Assembly (NCBI GenBank): GCA_027002265.1
Contig: JAMOTM010000071.1
Span: forward strand, 1 to 58,410
DNA: 58,410 nucleotides
DNA from: Aquificota bacterium
GTDB lineage: Bacteria > Aquificota > Aquificia > Desulfurobacteriales > DQVG01
Reading direction: 5' to 3'
A program made the translations under genes and the position numbers. Shown one piece after another: positions 1-9,562 of this stretch (positions are counted from its first letter, which is position 1; each line of letters begins with the position of its first letter). Below the pieces are notes generated by a model. It was not told where the DNA came from, did not search any database, and saw nothing but the letters and a program-made list of their open reading frames with translations.

Positions 1-591
1 AGACCACCTAAACATATAAATTATCCTCCAGCTTGGAGAAAAAAAGATGGAAAAATTCCTGGAATTTTATTAGATTTAGCAAGTCATCTTGGAAGCATTT
101 TTTTTTATTTAACCGGGAATTTTATTATAGAAATAAAAGAAGTTTTAGGAGCTAAATACTCGAAATTTAATGTTTATGATGATATAAAAGTTTTGGCTAA
201 ATCCGATGATATAAATATATTTCTATGGGTAAGTAAAGTTTCCTTGGGAAATAGAAATGGTTTAAAAATTTCTATTTTTGGAGATAAGGCAAGTGCTATA
301 TGGATTCAGGAAAAACCAGAGTTTTTATATATAAATAAGGATAATGGAGAAAGAATTAAAATAGATAGAAGCTATGAAGATGGTTATTTTAAAAATAGAA
401 TATTTAATAGAATGACTCCTGGACATCCCTCTGGATTTATAGAAGCTTTTGCAAACTTGTATAGTACTATTTACGAAGATATAATTTACTTTAAAAAACA
501 TAAAAAACATATAAATAATGATTTAATATGGACTTTTGAAAAGGAAAAAGAAAATTTAAAAACTCTTGATAAAATTTCTTTAAAATTATAA
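1..591 (+). CDS. Gfo/Idh/MocA-family sugar oxidoreductase, C-terminal part (5' end outside window)
   Basis: Reading frame 1 is open from the first base to the stop at 589-591, so the gene starts upstream of the window. The visible 196 residues match the C-terminal substrate-binding half of the NAD(P)-dependent Gfo/Idh/MocA dehydrogenases: a G-(I/L)-L-D-L-A-S-H segment near visible residue 25 corresponds to the conserved glycine/aspartate/histidine helix, and PGHPSGFIEAF (from about residue 140) is the usual C-terminal 'pgHpeGf' motif. The Rossmann half is not visible. Family members in surface-sugar loci oxidise UDP-sugars or cyclitols; the adjacent flagellin glycosylation genes make a nucleotide-sugar role likely, but the substrate cannot be read from this fragment. 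A TTG at 193 could be mistaken for a start, but it lies inside the domain. Confidence 0.85.
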   Translation, partial: RPPKHINYPPAWRKKDGKIPGILLDLASHLGSIFFYLTGNFIIEIKEVLGAKYSKFNVYDDIKVLAKSDDINIFLWVSKVSLGNRNGLKISIFGDKASAIWIQEKPEFLYINKDNGERIKIDRSYEDGYFKNRIFNRMTPGHPSGFIEAFANLYSTIYEDIIYFKKHKKHINNDLIWTFEKEKENLKTLDKISLKL

Positions 592-600
592 AAATTATAA

Positions 601-622
601 TGCCCCGCACAAAGGCGGGGCA
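601..622. terminator. Bidirectional hairpin terminator between the oxidoreductase and flagellin
   Basis: TGCCCCGC, a 6-base loop and GCGGGGCA form a perfect 8-bp GC stem in very AT-rich DNA. The two genes converge on it, and T-rich sequence flanks it on both strands, so it can terminate both transcripts. Confidence 0.8.
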
Positions 623-634
623 GATTATTTATTA

Positions 635-1945
635 TTAACCGACAAGTCTAAGAGCATATTGAGGGAGTTGATTAGCTTGAGCAAGCATAGCAGTACCAGA
701 TTGCATTAAGATTTGTAATTGTTGGAACTTAGCAGTAGCTTTAGCAAAATCTACATCTCTAATTCTTGATGTAGCTTCATCAATTGTAGTTTTAGCTTGT
801 TCATTGAAGTTAACAATAGATTGCAATTGATTAATAGTAGAACCTAAGTCTGCAGCTCTATCAGAAAGAACATTAATTAATCTACCAACCTTATCCGCAA
901 AGTCTAAAATCTTAGATTCTGCAGCTCCTTCACCAAATCCATACTTGCTTTCTAATTCCTGAGCTATTTCTTGATAATTTTTATCTTTAACTTGTATTCT
1001 TAAAACATTTGAAAATACATTTTCTGTAAATGTTGCTACAAATATTCTATTATCTCCAGTTCCATTTGCTCCAAATGATGTTTTTCCTTCGGCTGCTTCA
1101 GGTCCATATTGTATCATAAATTGATAAGTATCTGCATAGAAATTAGCTGCAACTTTATTCATTATACGGGATAGCTTGTTTCCACTTATAGCACTTACTA
1201 ATGCATCTGTTATTTGAACATATTTTGAATTATATTCTAAGATACTTGCAAATTTCTGTTGTGCGTTATTAGCTGAAAATTTATAACTTGATTTTAAATC
1301 AGCTTTCATAATAGTATTGTTAACAGCTCCCTTAATTAAATAGAAATCATTTTTACTATCTTCTATAATGTAAGCATTATTACCTATATAAACTGCACTA
1401 ATAGTTGTTGCTGTAGTATCGCTTGAATCAGAATATAATTCTAAAGTTAATTTTTGTGCACCAGCATATTGTTCAGCAACATATCCAAAACTATTATAAT
1501 GAACACCATTAGCATTTAAGTTAGCAGATTGGAAAAGCTTAAATTCATTAAAATCAACTTGTTGAGCAAGTCTATCCATTGCTTCAATAATTTTTGCTAT
1601 TTCAATTCCAATTTGCTTTCTTTCAGATGGATTTACAGTTTCGTTTGCCGCTTGCAATGCTTTTTGTCTTACGGTTTGATAGTTGTCAATCATTTGTTGA
1701 GTTGCAGATAATGCTACTTGTGCTAATGACATACCATCTTGAGAATTCATAATTCCTTGCTCGATTCCCTTAGATACTCTTGTTAATCTTTGTACAATGT
1801 TATATCCTGATACATCATCTGCTGCTGTTACTATTCTTCTACCGGATGATAATTGTGTTACTACTTTGTTTAAATTTTTCTCTGTACCATGTAGTTGTGT
1901 TAATGTAAAGTTTGCTAGATAGTTGTAATTAATTCTAAATGCCAT
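635..1945 (-). CDS. fliC: Flagellin (filament subunit)
   Basis: A 436-residue flagellin. The N-terminal D0/D1 region (residues 1 to about 150) carries the family pattern LSSGRRIVTAADDVSGYNI near residues 32-50, and the C-terminal D1/D0 helix ends with the usual LAQANQLPQYAL pattern. The middle (about 150-340) is the variable surface domain, rich in Ser, Thr and Asn, where O-glycans are normally placed. No signal peptide is present, as expected for a type III flagellar export substrate. An AAGGAGG ribosome site lies just upstream of the ATG, and a sigma-28 promoter lies about 50 bases further. It is transcribed divergently from maf-fliS-fliD and ends at the hairpin at 601-622. The neighbouring sugar genes make it the probable acceptor of the island's glycan. 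Confidence 0.97.
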   Translation of the reverse strand: MAFRINYNYLANFTLTQLHGTEKNLNKVVTQLSSGRRIVTAADDVSGYNIVQRLTRVSKGIEQGIMNSQDGMSLAQVALSATQQMIDNYQTVRQKALQAANETVNPSERKQIGIEIAKIIEAMDRLAQQVDFNEFKLFQSANLNANGVHYNSFGYVAEQYAGAQKLTLELYSDSSDTTATTISAVYIGNNAYIIEDSKNDFYLIKGAVNNTIMKADLKSSYKFSANNAQQKFASILEYNSKYVQITDALVSAISGNKLSRIMNKVAANFYADTYQFMIQYGPEAAEGKTSFGANGTGDNRIFVATFTENVFSNVLRIQVKDKNYQEIAQELESKYGFGEGAAESKILDFADKVGRLINVLSDRAADLGSTINQLQSIVNFNEQAKTTIDEATSRIRDVDFAKATAKFQQLQILMQSGTAMLAQANQLPQYALRLVG

Positions 1946-1990
1946 TTTTATTTACCTCCTTATTGTTTTCTATCTTTATCTATAATTAAC

Positions 1991-2017
1991 ATATCGTTTT
2001 CCGAAAAAATTATTTTA
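1991..2017 (-). promoter_or_regulatory. Sigma-28 (FliA) type promoter of flagellin
   Basis: On the minus strand TAAA (2014-2017), a 15-base spacer and AACGATAT (1991-1998) match the flagellar late-gene consensus TAAA-N15-GCCGATAA at the key CGAT core with exact spacing. It lies 46 bases before the flagellin ATG, leaving a short leader with a strong ribosome site. Confidence 0.75.
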
Positions 2018-2089
2018 GGGGTATTAAATAGCAAAAGTTATCTTAAATTTAAAAGTAAAATAATAAAAAGTAATGTGGGAGGGAAACTA

Positions 2090-4120
2090 ATGACTTTTAA
2101 AATACCTGTTGAATTTAAACTTACAAAGAAAAAGGAAAAATATATAAAAAATAAACTATTAAAAACTTTTGAAAAAAATTTAAAACTTTTTGAAAAAGAA
2201 CTTCCACAGTTTGTTGATTTCATAAAAAAAATTAAAGGCTTTGAAACGGATATAAAACTTGTTATTTACGATAATGATTACGATTTAATCTTAAATGGAG
2301 TTTCTATTTATCCCAAAGGAGCAAAAAATTATATACCGGAATTATATATAAAAAATTCTTTAAAAAATTTATTTGAAGGTTTCTTAAAAAATATAAAAAA
2401 CGAAAGCCTTAAACATAGTCAATTTATATATAATTCTTTAAAACCTATAGAAAAATATTTGAAGAAATATTATCGAAAAAGGAAAATAAAGGATTTTTCA
2501 TCTATAATAGTCATAGGTTTGGGTCTTGGTTTATTTTTAGAAGATTTAGTAAAAAAATATAACGCATTTGATATTGCTATTCTAGAAGATAATTTTGAAT
2601 TTTTCATAGCATCTTTATATGTTGTTGACTATACAAAAATTTGGGATATTCAAAGAAAAAAAGGAAAGTTAAAATTTTTTATCAATATTGCAAAAATAAA
2701 ACAAGGTTACGAATATCTTTTCTATACTCTTAGTTCCTATGTCCGGTACTTTCCTTCTCGTTTCGCTTTTCCTGCAATTTACGTTCATTATGAGGAAAAA
2801 AACACAAATTATAGAGAAACTGTAAATAATCAAATTAGAAATTTACTCAAGGGTTTAGGATTTTTTGATGATGAGGAGCAGGCTATTGAAAATGCTTACT
2901 ATAATTATCTTTTAAAAAGAAAAATGATCTTTGAAAAAAGTAAGATAGAAAATAACAAAATACCTGTCTTAATTATAGGTTCCGGTCCTTCCTTAGAACA
3001 AACGATAGATATAATAAAAAAGTATAAGAATAAAGCTTTAATAGTTTCCTGTGGATCATCCCTTTCTAAGCTCGCTAAAGAAGGTATTTTTCCAGATGTA
3101 TGGATAAATTTAGAAAGAGTACCTACAGTAAAAAATATTTTAGAAAAAGCTCAAGAATATGGCTTAGACTTATCAAAACTTTTGGTTATAACTTCTGATA
3201 TTACTCATAAATCTGTTATAGATATGTTAAATAAGGATAATATTTATTATTTTCCTCGTGGTGGAGCGGCTATTCACAGCATGCTTAATACAAGAAAGTT
3301 TTTAAGTGGTTTTCTTCCAACAGTGACAAATACGGGTCTTTCTATATTATTTTATATGGGATTTAAGAAATTTTATCTTTTGGGAGTAGATTTGGGAACA
3401 AAAACTCCCGGAATCCTTCATACTTCTCATACAATTTATAAAAAAGAAGATGATGCAAAGCATGCATATATAGGCCCTTTTCCTGGGAATTTTGGTGGAA
3501 AAGTTTATACAATAGATGTATTTTTATGGTCTAAGTCCAATATGGAAGATTTTATAAGATATATAACAACAAAAGAAAATGCAAAAGTATTTAATGTCTC
3601 AGATGGTATAAAAATTGAGGGAGCTTTACCTTTAAAACCAAAGGATTTTGAAAAGATATTAGAAAATATAAGCATTACAAAAGATGAAAAAAAAGAAATT
3701 TTAAATGAACATATAGAAAAATCCTTTGTAGATTACCACAAAGAATGGTACAACTACTTTTCTCCTTTTACTCCTGAGGAAATTGTTAATGCTATAAACA
3801 TCTTGATTTCCAAAGTAAATTTGGTATTTGAATATGAAAAGGTTAAAGATTTGAAAGATTTAATTTATAAGGTGGATGATTACTATAAAGTTCTTAACTT
3901 ACCAGTGGTATCTTCTATTTCTTCTTTCATTTTTGGGACAACAACGGGAGCTTTGTCTAATATTATAAAGGCTTATATTCTTACAAAAGACAATCAACTT
4001 TTAAATGAACTTATAAATAACTTTGTTATAGAATTTAATTATCTTTGTGAAAATTTATTAGATCTAATCGATAAATATTATAAGCCTATATACGAAACTA
4101 TAACTGGAGGAAATAAATAA
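2090..4120 (+). CDS. Maf-type flagellin glycosyltransferase (6-hydroxymethylpterin pyrophosphokinase MptE-like)
   Basis: About 676 residues. The MAF/DUF115 core begins near residue 290 with IPVLIIGSGPSL, the nucleotide-binding glycine loop of the family, followed by a DVWINLER segment and a GVDLG segment typical of the sialyltransferase-like fold. Known Maf proteins transfer nonulosonic acids (pseudaminic or legionaminic acid) to Ser/Thr of flagellin before export. The ATG at 2090 is chosen over a GTG at 2075 because the GGGAGGG ribosome site (2077-2083) lies between them at proper spacing to 2090. The gene overlaps fliS by one base and stands divergent to flagellin, which fits action on the nascent subunit. 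No nonulosonic acid synthesis genes (neuB-like) are in this window, so the donor sugar is unknown. Confidence 0.85.
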   Translation: MTFKIPVEFKLTKKKEKYIKNKLLKTFEKNLKLFEKELPQFVDFIKKIKGFETDIKLVIYDNDYDLILNGVSIYPKGAKNYIPELYIKNSLKNLFEGFLKNIKNESLKHSQFIYNSLKPIEKYLKKYYRKRKIKDFSSIIVIGLGLGLFLEDLVKKYNAFDIAILEDNFEFFIASLYVVDYTKIWDIQRKKGKLKFFINIAKIKQGYEYLFYTLSSYVRYFPSRFAFPAIYVHYEEKNTNYRETVNNQIRNLLKGLGFFDDEEQAIENAYYNYLLKRKMIFEKSKIENNKIPVLIIGSGPSLEQTIDIIKKYKNKALIVSCGSSLSKLAKEGIFPDVWINLERVPTVKNILEKAQEYGLDLSKLLVITSDITHKSVIDMLNKDNIYYFPRGGAAIHSMLNTRKFLSGFLPTVTNTGLSILFYMGFKKFYLLGVDLGTKTPGILHTSHTIYKKEDDAKHAYIGPFPGNFGGKVYTIDVFLWSKSNMEDFIRYITTKENAKVFNVSDGIKIEGALPLKPKDFEKILENISITKDEKKEILNEHIEKSFVDYHKEWYNYFSPFTPEEIVNAINILISKVNLVFEYEKVKDLKDLIYKVDDYYKVLNLPVVSSISSFIFGTTTGALSNIIKAYILTKDNQLLNELINNFVIEFNYLCENLLDLIDKYYKPIYETITGGNK

Positions 4121-4512
4121 TGAATATGAACCCTTATTTGCAAACCGAAGCAGAAACTCTTACCCCAGGACAACTTCTTTTGAAGGCTTACAAAGATGTT
4201 TTAGATCTAGTTGAAGAAGCAAAAAGTGCTATAGAAAATAATGATGTTATAACAAAAGCAAAAGCTATAAGTAAAGCTTCGAGGATTATCAATGTTCTAA
4301 AAGCAGCTTTGGATTTTGAACAAGGAGGAGAAATAGCAAAAAATTTAGATTATCTTTATGCTGTAGTTTTAGATCAACTAGCTTTAGCTAATGCAAATAA
4401 TAATGTTGAAAACTTAGAAAATGTTAAAGAAATATTAACTCCTTTATATGAAGCTTGGAAGGAAGCTGTAAGAAAGGAAGAAGGGATTGATTCAGAAGTT
4501 GACAAAGTATGA
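4120..4512 (+). CDS. fliS: Flagellin export chaperone FliS
   Basis: A 130-residue all-helical protein with the FliS pattern: an N-terminal 'NPYLQTEAETLTPGQLLLKAYKDVL' type start (conserved tyrosine and the leucine-rich first helix), then four predicted amphipathic helices. FliS binds the C-terminal helix of flagellin in the cytoplasm and prevents early polymerisation. It overlaps the maf stop by one base and is followed 35 bases later by fliD, the common flagellar order. The length is normal for the family. Confidence 0.9.
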   Translation: MNMNPYLQTEAETLTPGQLLLKAYKDVLDLVEEAKSAIENNDVITKAKAISKASRIINVLKAALDFEQGGEIAKNLDYLYAVVLDQLALANANNNVENLENVKEILTPLYEAWKEAVRKEEGIDSEVDKV

Positions 4513-4547
4513 ATTAATTAAAAAAAACTAAAAGATTGAGGTAAAGG

Positions 4548-6110
4548 ATGGCAGATAATACTTTAACCATAGATACTAGTCAATTTTATCTAGATTTTAC
4601 AGGTATTGCCGGAGATACTACAGTAACTACTCCAGGAATTGGAGTAGGTTTTGATATAGGTTCTATGGTTTCCCAAATAATGGATATTAAACAACATAAA
4701 CTTTTGGATCCTTTAGTAAACGAAATTGTAGACCTTACTCAAAGAATACAGGCTTATACAGATATTCAAACAAAAATAACTAAGCTTTATTCTATTGCAG
4801 ATGAATTAAGATATGTAGGAAATTTAACAGCTTTAATTGGAGTATCCTCAAATGAAAATATTTTAACAGCTGACGTAGGAAATAATGCTATAGAAGGTTC
4901 TTATATTTTAAACATAAATCAACTTGCTCAAAATGAAAAGTTAATAGCTTATGCCGTAGAGGACTCTTTAGCTATAACTAATCCTTTTGCGGATGATGTT
5001 ATTTTAGATAGTACAGGATCCTTAACTATTACAGTATCTGAATTAGATCCTGCAGGAAATGTTTTAACTTCAACTGCTAAAGATATAACAATAGATCTAT
5101 CTCAAGTTCATACTTTATATGATTTAGTGATGCAAATAAACAATCAAGCAGGAAATTATCTTGAGGTAGATTATATATACGATGGATCTCAATATCGCTT
5201 AAGCATAACTGCTAAAGATGGATATGGACTTGATATTTCTGATACAGCTACAGTGTTTTCCTCAAATGGTTATCAGGATTTAGATCCTATTCCGGCAAAA
5301 TTTACTTTAACAGGACTAGTTTTAAACAAAACTACAGGTGAAATGCAATATGTAACAAATTTAAATTTAGAAGCAAATTCTAACAATCCTAAGGAGTTTG
5401 AAGATAGTAATGGAAATATATATACTATACCAGATGTTACTTTACATTTCAAATCTGTAGGACAAGTTACCTTAGAGATAAAACCAAATATAGAAAATGT
5501 AAAAAATAAACTTCAAAATTTTGTAGACACATATAATGATTTAATGAAAACAATATATGAGTATACCTATTTCAAAAGTAAAGACGATAAGGGACTTTTA
5601 TTTGGAGATACTTTTCTTACTCAAATAAAAAATGAGCTACAAAATATTATTTCTACACCTATAAATGGTTTAACTTTTGCAAACATTGGTATTTATATTA
5701 GTGATCCTCTTAATCATCCTGAACAAGCTGTAAAAGATTCTAACACAGGCACTTATATTTCTGGAACCCTCTATTTTGATAAAGATAAATTTGAAGAAAT
5801 ATTTTCTAAAGATCCAAAAAGTGTTGTAAACTTTTTAGCTGGGTCTCCTGATGGATCTATTGATGGTATTATGGATAAAATAGCTAATTATACATTTGAT
5901 CTTAATTTACCTGGTGGACCTATATACTGGGAAATTACTTATAGCCAAGATAAAATTATTGATTTACAAAAAAGAATAAATGATTATAAACTTCTTTTAT
6001 GGAATGAATTTACGGCAATGTATTTAAAATTTGCTCGGCTTGATGGTTATGTAGCTCAGATGCAAAGTTTACAATCTAGTTTAGCCTCAGCTTTAAGCAG
6101 ATTGGGTTAA
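4548..6110 (+). CDS. fliD: Flagellar filament cap protein FliD (HAP2)
   Basis: A 520-residue FliD. An N-terminal region with 'GIGVGFDIGSMVSQIMDIK' character (about residues 25-45) matches the FliD_N domain, and the C-terminal FliD_C region with coiled-coil and a final 'LQSSLASAL' heptad-like helix is also present. Beta-rich central domains form the cap leg. FliD pentamers sit at the filament tip and fold exported flagellin. An AGGTAAAGG ribosome site precedes the ATG. It sits two bases upstream of the next small gene, so they are almost certainly co-transcribed. Confidence 0.93.
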   Translation: MADNTLTIDTSQFYLDFTGIAGDTTVTTPGIGVGFDIGSMVSQIMDIKQHKLLDPLVNEIVDLTQRIQAYTDIQTKITKLYSIADELRYVGNLTALIGVSSNENILTADVGNNAIEGSYILNINQLAQNEKLIAYAVEDSLAITNPFADDVILDSTGSLTITVSELDPAGNVLTSTAKDITIDLSQVHTLYDLVMQINNQAGNYLEVDYIYDGSQYRLSITAKDGYGLDISDTATVFSSNGYQDLDPIPAKFTLTGLVLNKTTGEMQYVTNLNLEANSNNPKEFEDSNGNIYTIPDVTLHFKSVGQVTLEIKPNIENVKNKLQNFVDTYNDLMKTIYEYTYFKSKDDKGLLFGDTFLTQIKNELQNIISTPINGLTFANIGIYISDPLNHPEQAVKDSNTGTYISGTLYFDKDKFEEIFSKDPKSVVNFLAGSPDGSIDGIMDKIANYTFDLNLPGGPIYWEITYSQDKIIDLQKRINDYKLLLWNEFTAMYLKFARLDGYVAQMQSLQSSLASALSRLG

Positions 6111-6112
6111 AA

Positions 6113-6460
6113 ATGAATATAAATTTTGATGAAATTATAAATTTGTTAGATGAACATATAAAAATTTTAAAAAAACATAATCTATCTGATAAAGATATTA
6201 AATTTCTTTTAACTACTTCTGAACAAATTCTTATTTTGCAAAAATATATAAATGAACTAAAAAACATTGATAATCTTTCTAGATGGCAAATGGAGAAGTT
6301 ACAAAGTATAAATAATAAAATTAAACGAATTATAAAACTTACAGATATTCATAAACAAAAAATATTGGAAAACTTATCAAAATATCAAAATAAAAAGAAA
6401 GCTTTTTATAACTATACTATAGAGAATCCTAATATAAAAAGCTTTTCAAAAAAGGTTTAA
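6113..6460 (+). CDS. Small helical protein in the FliT position
   Basis: A 115-residue, Lys/Ile/Asn-rich, predicted all-helical protein starting two bases after the fliD stop. I see no recognisable domain. Its size, helicity and place directly after fliS-fliD fit FliT, the FliD chaperone, which is very poorly conserved in sequence, so this is a positional inference only. It is followed 12 bases later by the GT41-like gene and is probably in the same transcript. It could instead be an unrelated regulatory or secretion chaperone. Confidence 0.6.
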   Translation: MNINFDEIINLLDEHIKILKKHNLSDKDIKFLLTTSEQILILQKYINELKNIDNLSRWQMEKLQSINNKIKRIIKLTDIHKQKILENLSKYQNKKKAFYNYTIENPNIKSFSKKV

Positions 6461-6472
6461 AAAGAGGGTTAG

Positions 6473-8335
6473 ATGTTAATAGTGAAGAAACGTTTAAATG
6501 ATTTGAAAAATTTTATAGAAAATAAAAATTATACAGAAGCTTTAAAATTGCTTTTAGCCTATGAAAATTTATTGTTTAATTTTAAAAAAAAAGATTATAT
6601 TAAAAATATAATAAAATTTTTAGATGATAAAAATGTTATAGAAAAATTCTTGAAAATATATTTAAATTATTATATTCATTTAGATAAATATAAATTTTTT
6701 GAACAACTATTAAAATTAAACATGTGGGAATTTTTAAATTCAGAAAAATATGTCTTTTTTCTTAATAAAATATTCTCACAAATCTATAAAAAATCTGATG
6801 TTTCCAAATTGCTAAATCAAATTTTCAGTTTAGAAGATGATGATATTATTCAAAAAAATAAATACTTTTTTTTATTTATTCTATTTCATAACTTTGAAAA
6901 TTCTAAACTTTGGTTTGAAAATTTAAAACTTTTCAAAAAGCATCAAGAAGAACTTATAAATCTAGATAAAGAAGAATTGTTATTGACTTTTAATACTTAT
7001 GCAAATCATATATTTTTAAATTTTTCTCAAACCCAAGATGAATTTGATATTATATGTGAAGCTTTTGATAAAACACTTTCCAATTACCTGTTGAAAAAAT
7101 ATAGAATTCAGTCCAATAACAAAAAATATAATAGTAAAAAGGATAAGCTAAAAATAGCTTTTATTGTAGATAAAGTTGTAAATAACTCACCAAATCAAAT
7201 ACTTTATGCTTTTCTAAAAACTTTTATGGAATTGTATAACAAAAAAGTTGAGATATATCTCATAGATGCAAATCAACAAGAAAGGGTTGAAAGTAAGAAG
7301 GAGGTTGTGAAAAGGTTTAAAGAAATAGGTATTAAATATATTAATTTAAAAGAATTTACAAAAAGTGAAGATAGTGAATATAATAATCATATAATGTATT
7401 CAAGAAAGCTTAGATGTGAAGGAGCCTACAACTTTATAAAGAAAGAAAATATAGATATCATAATTTTTGGAAATTCCTTATATTTATCTATATATTTAGC
7501 TGCAAGAAGGGCAGCTCCCATCCAAATATATTGGTCCCACGGAAATGCCAATTGGAACGTAAATGGAATAGACATAAGAATATCTCACTTTCCCCAAAAC
7601 TCTAAATATATTTATTTTATTTTCGAGGAACCGCGACTTAAAGAATTTTATATAGGTCCCAACCCAAAATTAGAAAAAGAAATTGCAAAACATATTAGAA
7701 AAAGCTTAGAAAAAAAATATGGTAAAGATATTGTAATTTTAGGTACTATAGGTAGAGCTATAAAACTCCAAAGTGAAGAGTATATAAAACTTATTTGTGA
7801 TGTAATGAAAAAGCATAAAAATACCATTTATTTAGCTTGCGGTAGGGGATGTGATATAGTTAAAGATTTAATACTAAAATACGGCGGAGAAGAAGTATTA
7901 AGTAGATGGATATTTCCAGGACAAGTAAATCCTTATATATACGGTTGGGTAATAGATATTTGGCCAGATACTTTTCCGTTAAATCAGGGTAAAAGCAAGA
8001 ATGAATTTGAATGTAAAAAAGGATGTACAGTCATATATGTGAAAGACAGCAAAGGTATTAATTATTTTTACCAATCCAAGATTAACTTACTATTAAATAA
8101 GTTAGGCATAATCAATTTTAATAAAATTTTAGATAGAATACGACCTCTAAATAATATTAATGATTATAAAACAAAATTAGAAAAATTTATCTCTGACGAA
8201 AATTTTAGAAAGGAAACTTTAAAGCTTGTTACAAAATATCATAATATTCTTTTTTCCAAAAGTTACAGAAAAATTATTATTAATGATTTTTACAAATTTT
8301 TATGTAAGCTTGAAAATTTAAAAACACGAATTTGA
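6473..8335 (+). CDS. GT41-like (OGT/HMW1C-type) glycosyltransferase
   Basis: 620 residues. The first roughly 220 are helical and carry no clear motif, possibly degenerate repeats. From about residue 228 a GT-B fold is suggested: an 'IAFIVDKV' first strand, a 'YNFIKKENIDIIIFGNS' segment, then 'AARRAAPIQIYWSHGNA', which resembles the R-x-APIQ-x-x-x-GH block of O-GlcNAc transferase and HMW1C enzymes. A later 'DIWPDTFPLNQGKSKNEF' corresponds to the donor-binding D-(T)-F-P-x-x-G-x-(S/T)-x-x-E loop. GT41 enzymes modify Ser/Thr or Asn of cytoplasmic proteins from UDP-sugars. Downstream of fliD it may modify flagellin or extend the Maf-added sugar; acceptor and donor are inferred. A GAGGGTT ribosome site precedes the ATG. 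Confidence 0.7.
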   Translation: MLIVKKRLNDLKNFIENKNYTEALKLLLAYENLLFNFKKKDYIKNIIKFLDDKNVIEKFLKIYLNYYIHLDKYKFFEQLLKLNMWEFLNSEKYVFFLNKIFSQIYKKSDVSKLLNQIFSLEDDDIIQKNKYFFLFILFHNFENSKLWFENLKLFKKHQEELINLDKEELLLTFNTYANHIFLNFSQTQDEFDIICEAFDKTLSNYLLKKYRIQSNNKKYNSKKDKLKIAFIVDKVVNNSPNQILYAFLKTFMELYNKKVEIYLIDANQQERVESKKEVVKRFKEIGIKYINLKEFTKSEDSEYNNHIMYSRKLRCEGAYNFIKKENIDIIIFGNSLYLSIYLAARRAAPIQIYWSHGNANWNVNGIDIRISHFPQNSKYIYFIFEEPRLKEFYIGPNPKLEKEIAKHIRKSLEKKYGKDIVILGTIGRAIKLQSEEYIKLICDVMKKHKNTIYLACGRGCDIVKDLILKYGGEEVLSRWIFPGQVNPYIYGWVIDIWPDTFPLNQGKSKNEFECKKGCTVIYVKDSKGINYFYQSKINLLLNKLGIINFNKILDRIRPLNNINDYKTKLEKFISDENFRKETLKLVTKYHNILFSKSYRKIIINDFYKFLCKLENLKTRI

Positions 8336-8351
8336 GAAGAAGGTAATCGAA

Positions 8352-9512
8352 ATGCATCTTATATTTAAAAGTTTAGAAAGATTTGACGAATATTTACCAG
8401 GATTTAAAGATAGATATCTTGAAAAATTTTTATGGAATTATGATGATATAAAAAATATAAAGGATCCTATTAGAGAAATCGAAAAAATTAAGTATCTGAA
8501 TGTAGAATTTCTATTTTTTTCTGAGAAATATAGTAATTTAATATTAAAATTAAGACATGCTGGATATAAGGTTGGTTTAATTGGTGGAATTTTTACAGAA
8601 AAGTTTGCAAGTAGATACAATATACCATATATATCATCTTATCCATTTAAGAAACTAATTATAGATTTTTATTTTAAGGATAAGGCTTTAGAGAAAAGTG
8701 AAACAAAATTAACTATTTGTAAATTAGTAAATATAATAAAAAATACCTCTATAAAATATTTAATTTTACCCATAGATTATCTTTTTTTAGAAAGATTTCT
8801 GATATATATATTTAAACAGGCAGGGAAAAAAACTATTACCATTCAAGATGGATTTGTTTCTAAGAAAAAAAATTCTATATTTCCCTTATGGTTAAGTCTT
8901 AAGGAAAAAATTTCTGATATTTACATGGTATGGGGTGAGTATTTCTTTAATATCCAAAAAAAATATTTTAAAAATACAAAAATACTTGGTTATCCTCATA
9001 AATTAAATTTTTATTTAGAAAATAAAAAGACATATAACTATAAAAATAGAATTTGCCTTGTTGGACAAGACTTTGAAAATTATGATCTTCACTTAGGTAA
9101 GATTAAACAGAAATTATTTTCAGAAATTAGTTATATTTTAAAAAAATTTAATTTCAATGTTTTTTACAAACCTCATCCATCTGAGAGAAATAGTTTTATA
9201 CCAAAGAAAGTAAAAATTTTTAAGGGTACTTTATCAGATGCTTTCAGATTTTTTGATGTTTTTATTGGTATTAATAGTACCCTACTAATGGAAGCATCTT
9301 TAAATAAGAAAATTGCTATACAAATATTACTTGAGAAGTTTCCTTGTGATAATTTCCAACAAATAGGGATAAGTTATACTTATGAAAATAAAAATTTAAA
9401 ATTCCTACCGAAATTTATAAAAAAAATTAAAAAACATTTGTACATTTCACAAAAAGTTGTTTTAAGAAAGGAGTGCATTCATAAAAGATTTATAGAAATT
9501 TTAAAAAATTAG
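8352..9512 (+). CDS. GT-B-like surface-sugar transferase (capsule/sialyltransferase-like)
   Basis: 386 residues. The C-terminal half has the arrangement of capsule-type and CDP-glycerol-type GT-B transferases: 'VFYKPHPSER' near residue 275 (the KPHP motif that contacts a nucleotide phosphate) followed by 'GINSTLLMEASL' near 315 (the G-x-x-S/T-x-x-x-E/MEA donor loop). An 'IQDGF' segment near residue 165 is also typical of such proteins. No signal peptide or membrane segment is evident. It lies 16 bases after the GT41-like gene and so belongs to the same operon. The sugar is unknown. Confidence 0.6.
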   Translation: MHLIFKSLERFDEYLPGFKDRYLEKFLWNYDDIKNIKDPIREIEKIKYLNVEFLFFSEKYSNLILKLRHAGYKVGLIGGIFTEKFASRYNIPYISSYPFKKLIIDFYFKDKALEKSETKLTICKLVNIIKNTSIKYLILPIDYLFLERFLIYIFKQAGKKTITIQDGFVSKKKNSIFPLWLSLKEKISDIYMVWGEYFFNIQKKYFKNTKILGYPHKLNFYLENKKTYNYKNRICLVGQDFENYDLHLGKIKQKLFSEISYILKKFNFNVFYKPHPSERNSFIPKKVKIFKGTLSDAFRFFDVFIGINSTLLMEASLNKKIAIQILLEKFPCDNFQQIGISYTYENKNLKFLPKFIKKIKKHLYISQKVVLRKECIHKRFIEILKN

Positions 9513-9562
9513 TTTATTTTACACTTTAGTTTTAACTAAATTATGGAGGTATATGGCCCCTT

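Noticed and set aside
2075-2090. GTG start of the Maf gene
   Set aside because: The ribosome site GGGAGGG lies just after this GTG and is spaced correctly only for the ATG at 2090.
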